A stretch of 42,308 nt of DNA from Lachnospiraceae bacterium (GTDB lineage: Bacteria; Bacillota; Clostridia; Lachnospirales; Lachnospiraceae): assembly GCA_021770785.1 (NCBI GenBank), contig JAETQH010000036.1, positions 1-42,308 of the forward strand, given 5' to 3'. This document shows, one piece after another, positions 42,199 to 42,308 of this stretch. The translations under genes and the position numbers were made by a program. Each line of letters begins with the position of its first letter. Position 1 is the stretch's first letter. The notes under the pieces were generated by a model. It was not told the origin of the DNA. It searched no databases and saw only the letters and a list, made by a program, of their open reading frames with translations.

Positions 42199-42308
42199 GT
42201 GCGCCTGGCGGCGCACGTCACTAATGGATGAAAGTTCCTAATCCGCCCTAGCAGTGGGAAGGATATAGCCAAGACCAAGGGTGTCCTGTTCATGGTAATG
42301 ACCATGAT
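42199..42308 (+). mobile_element. Group II intron, 5' end (group IIC-like), truncated by window
   Basis: The stretch opens with GTGCGCC and a hairpin GTGCGCC/GGCGCAC (42199-42216). It then contains GGATGAAAGTTCC and GGATATAGCCAAG followed by CAAGGGTGTCC, which are the conserved pieces of bacterial group II intron domain I (compare GGGTGAGAGTCCC and TAGCC..GCAAGGGTGTCC in the Oceanobacillus iheyensis IIC intron). It lies one base after a rho-independent terminator, the preferred target of group IIC introns. The intron-encoded reverse transcriptase/maturase and the 3' end would be downstream of the window. Confidence 0.82.

Overview
The window looks like a chromosome segment from an anaerobic Firmicute, most likely a gut Lachnospiraceae-type Clostridium relative. 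That placement is an inference from a monomeric [FeFe] hydrogenase, an anaerobic sulfatase maturase, strong AGGAGG-type ribosome binding sites, a folate ECF transporter behind a THF riboswitch, and AraC/GntR-controlled sugar islands. No rRNA, tRNA or CRISPR array was seen, and no gene-free stretch exceeds about 300 bases.

Region 1 (1-4936) is a defence island edge: the C-terminal tail of a type I restriction specificity subunit, a full HsdR with an N-terminal DUF4145-like region, and an orphan JetD-like TOPRIM protein (Wadjet nuclease family) with no JetA, JetB or JetC in view. Region 2 (4976-12802) holds mostly core-like genes: a predicted ABC-class ATPase that overlaps by 4 bp a TetM/EF-G-like GTPase fused to a C-terminal NYN (YacP-type) nuclease domain, a small unknown protein with in-frame 15-bp repeats, a stand-alone [FeFe] hydrogenase and an RsmF-type rRNA methyltransferase. 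Region 3 (12810-18460) holds folT on the minus strand behind a clear THF riboswitch, an OLD-like AAA+TOPRIM protein with a Cys cluster, a MATE exporter and a secreted fibronectin-type-III protein with its own promoter and terminator.

Region 4 (18560-32539) is the most striking part. It is a single-strand, tightly packed ten-gene sugar locus: ABC lipoprotein and two permeases, a GntR/UTRA regulator, a Cys-type sulfatase without a signal peptide, a GH38-type alpha-mannosidase, a ROK kinase, a class I mannose-6-phosphate isomerase, a second GH38-like protein (DUF5054) and the sulfatase-maturing radical SAM enzyme. Read together they suggest import of a small sulfated mannoside, desulfation and hydrolysis in the cytoplasm, then mannose to mannose-6-phosphate to fructose-6-phosphate. 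A perfect 14-bp palindrome upstream of the first gene is a candidate operator.

Region 5 (32570-37488) is an L-rhamnose module: a divergent AraC regulator, rhaB, a FucI/AraA-family isomerase in the position where rhaA would be expected, and rhaD, closed by a strong terminator. Region 6 (37477-42197) is a second AraC regulator divergent from a heterodimeric ABC exporter pair with one degenerate ATPase site; two 21-bp-spaced direct repeats sit next to the exporter promoter. Region 7 (42199-42308) is the 5' end of a group II intron inserted directly after the exporter terminator, as expected of group IIC introns; it runs off the window.
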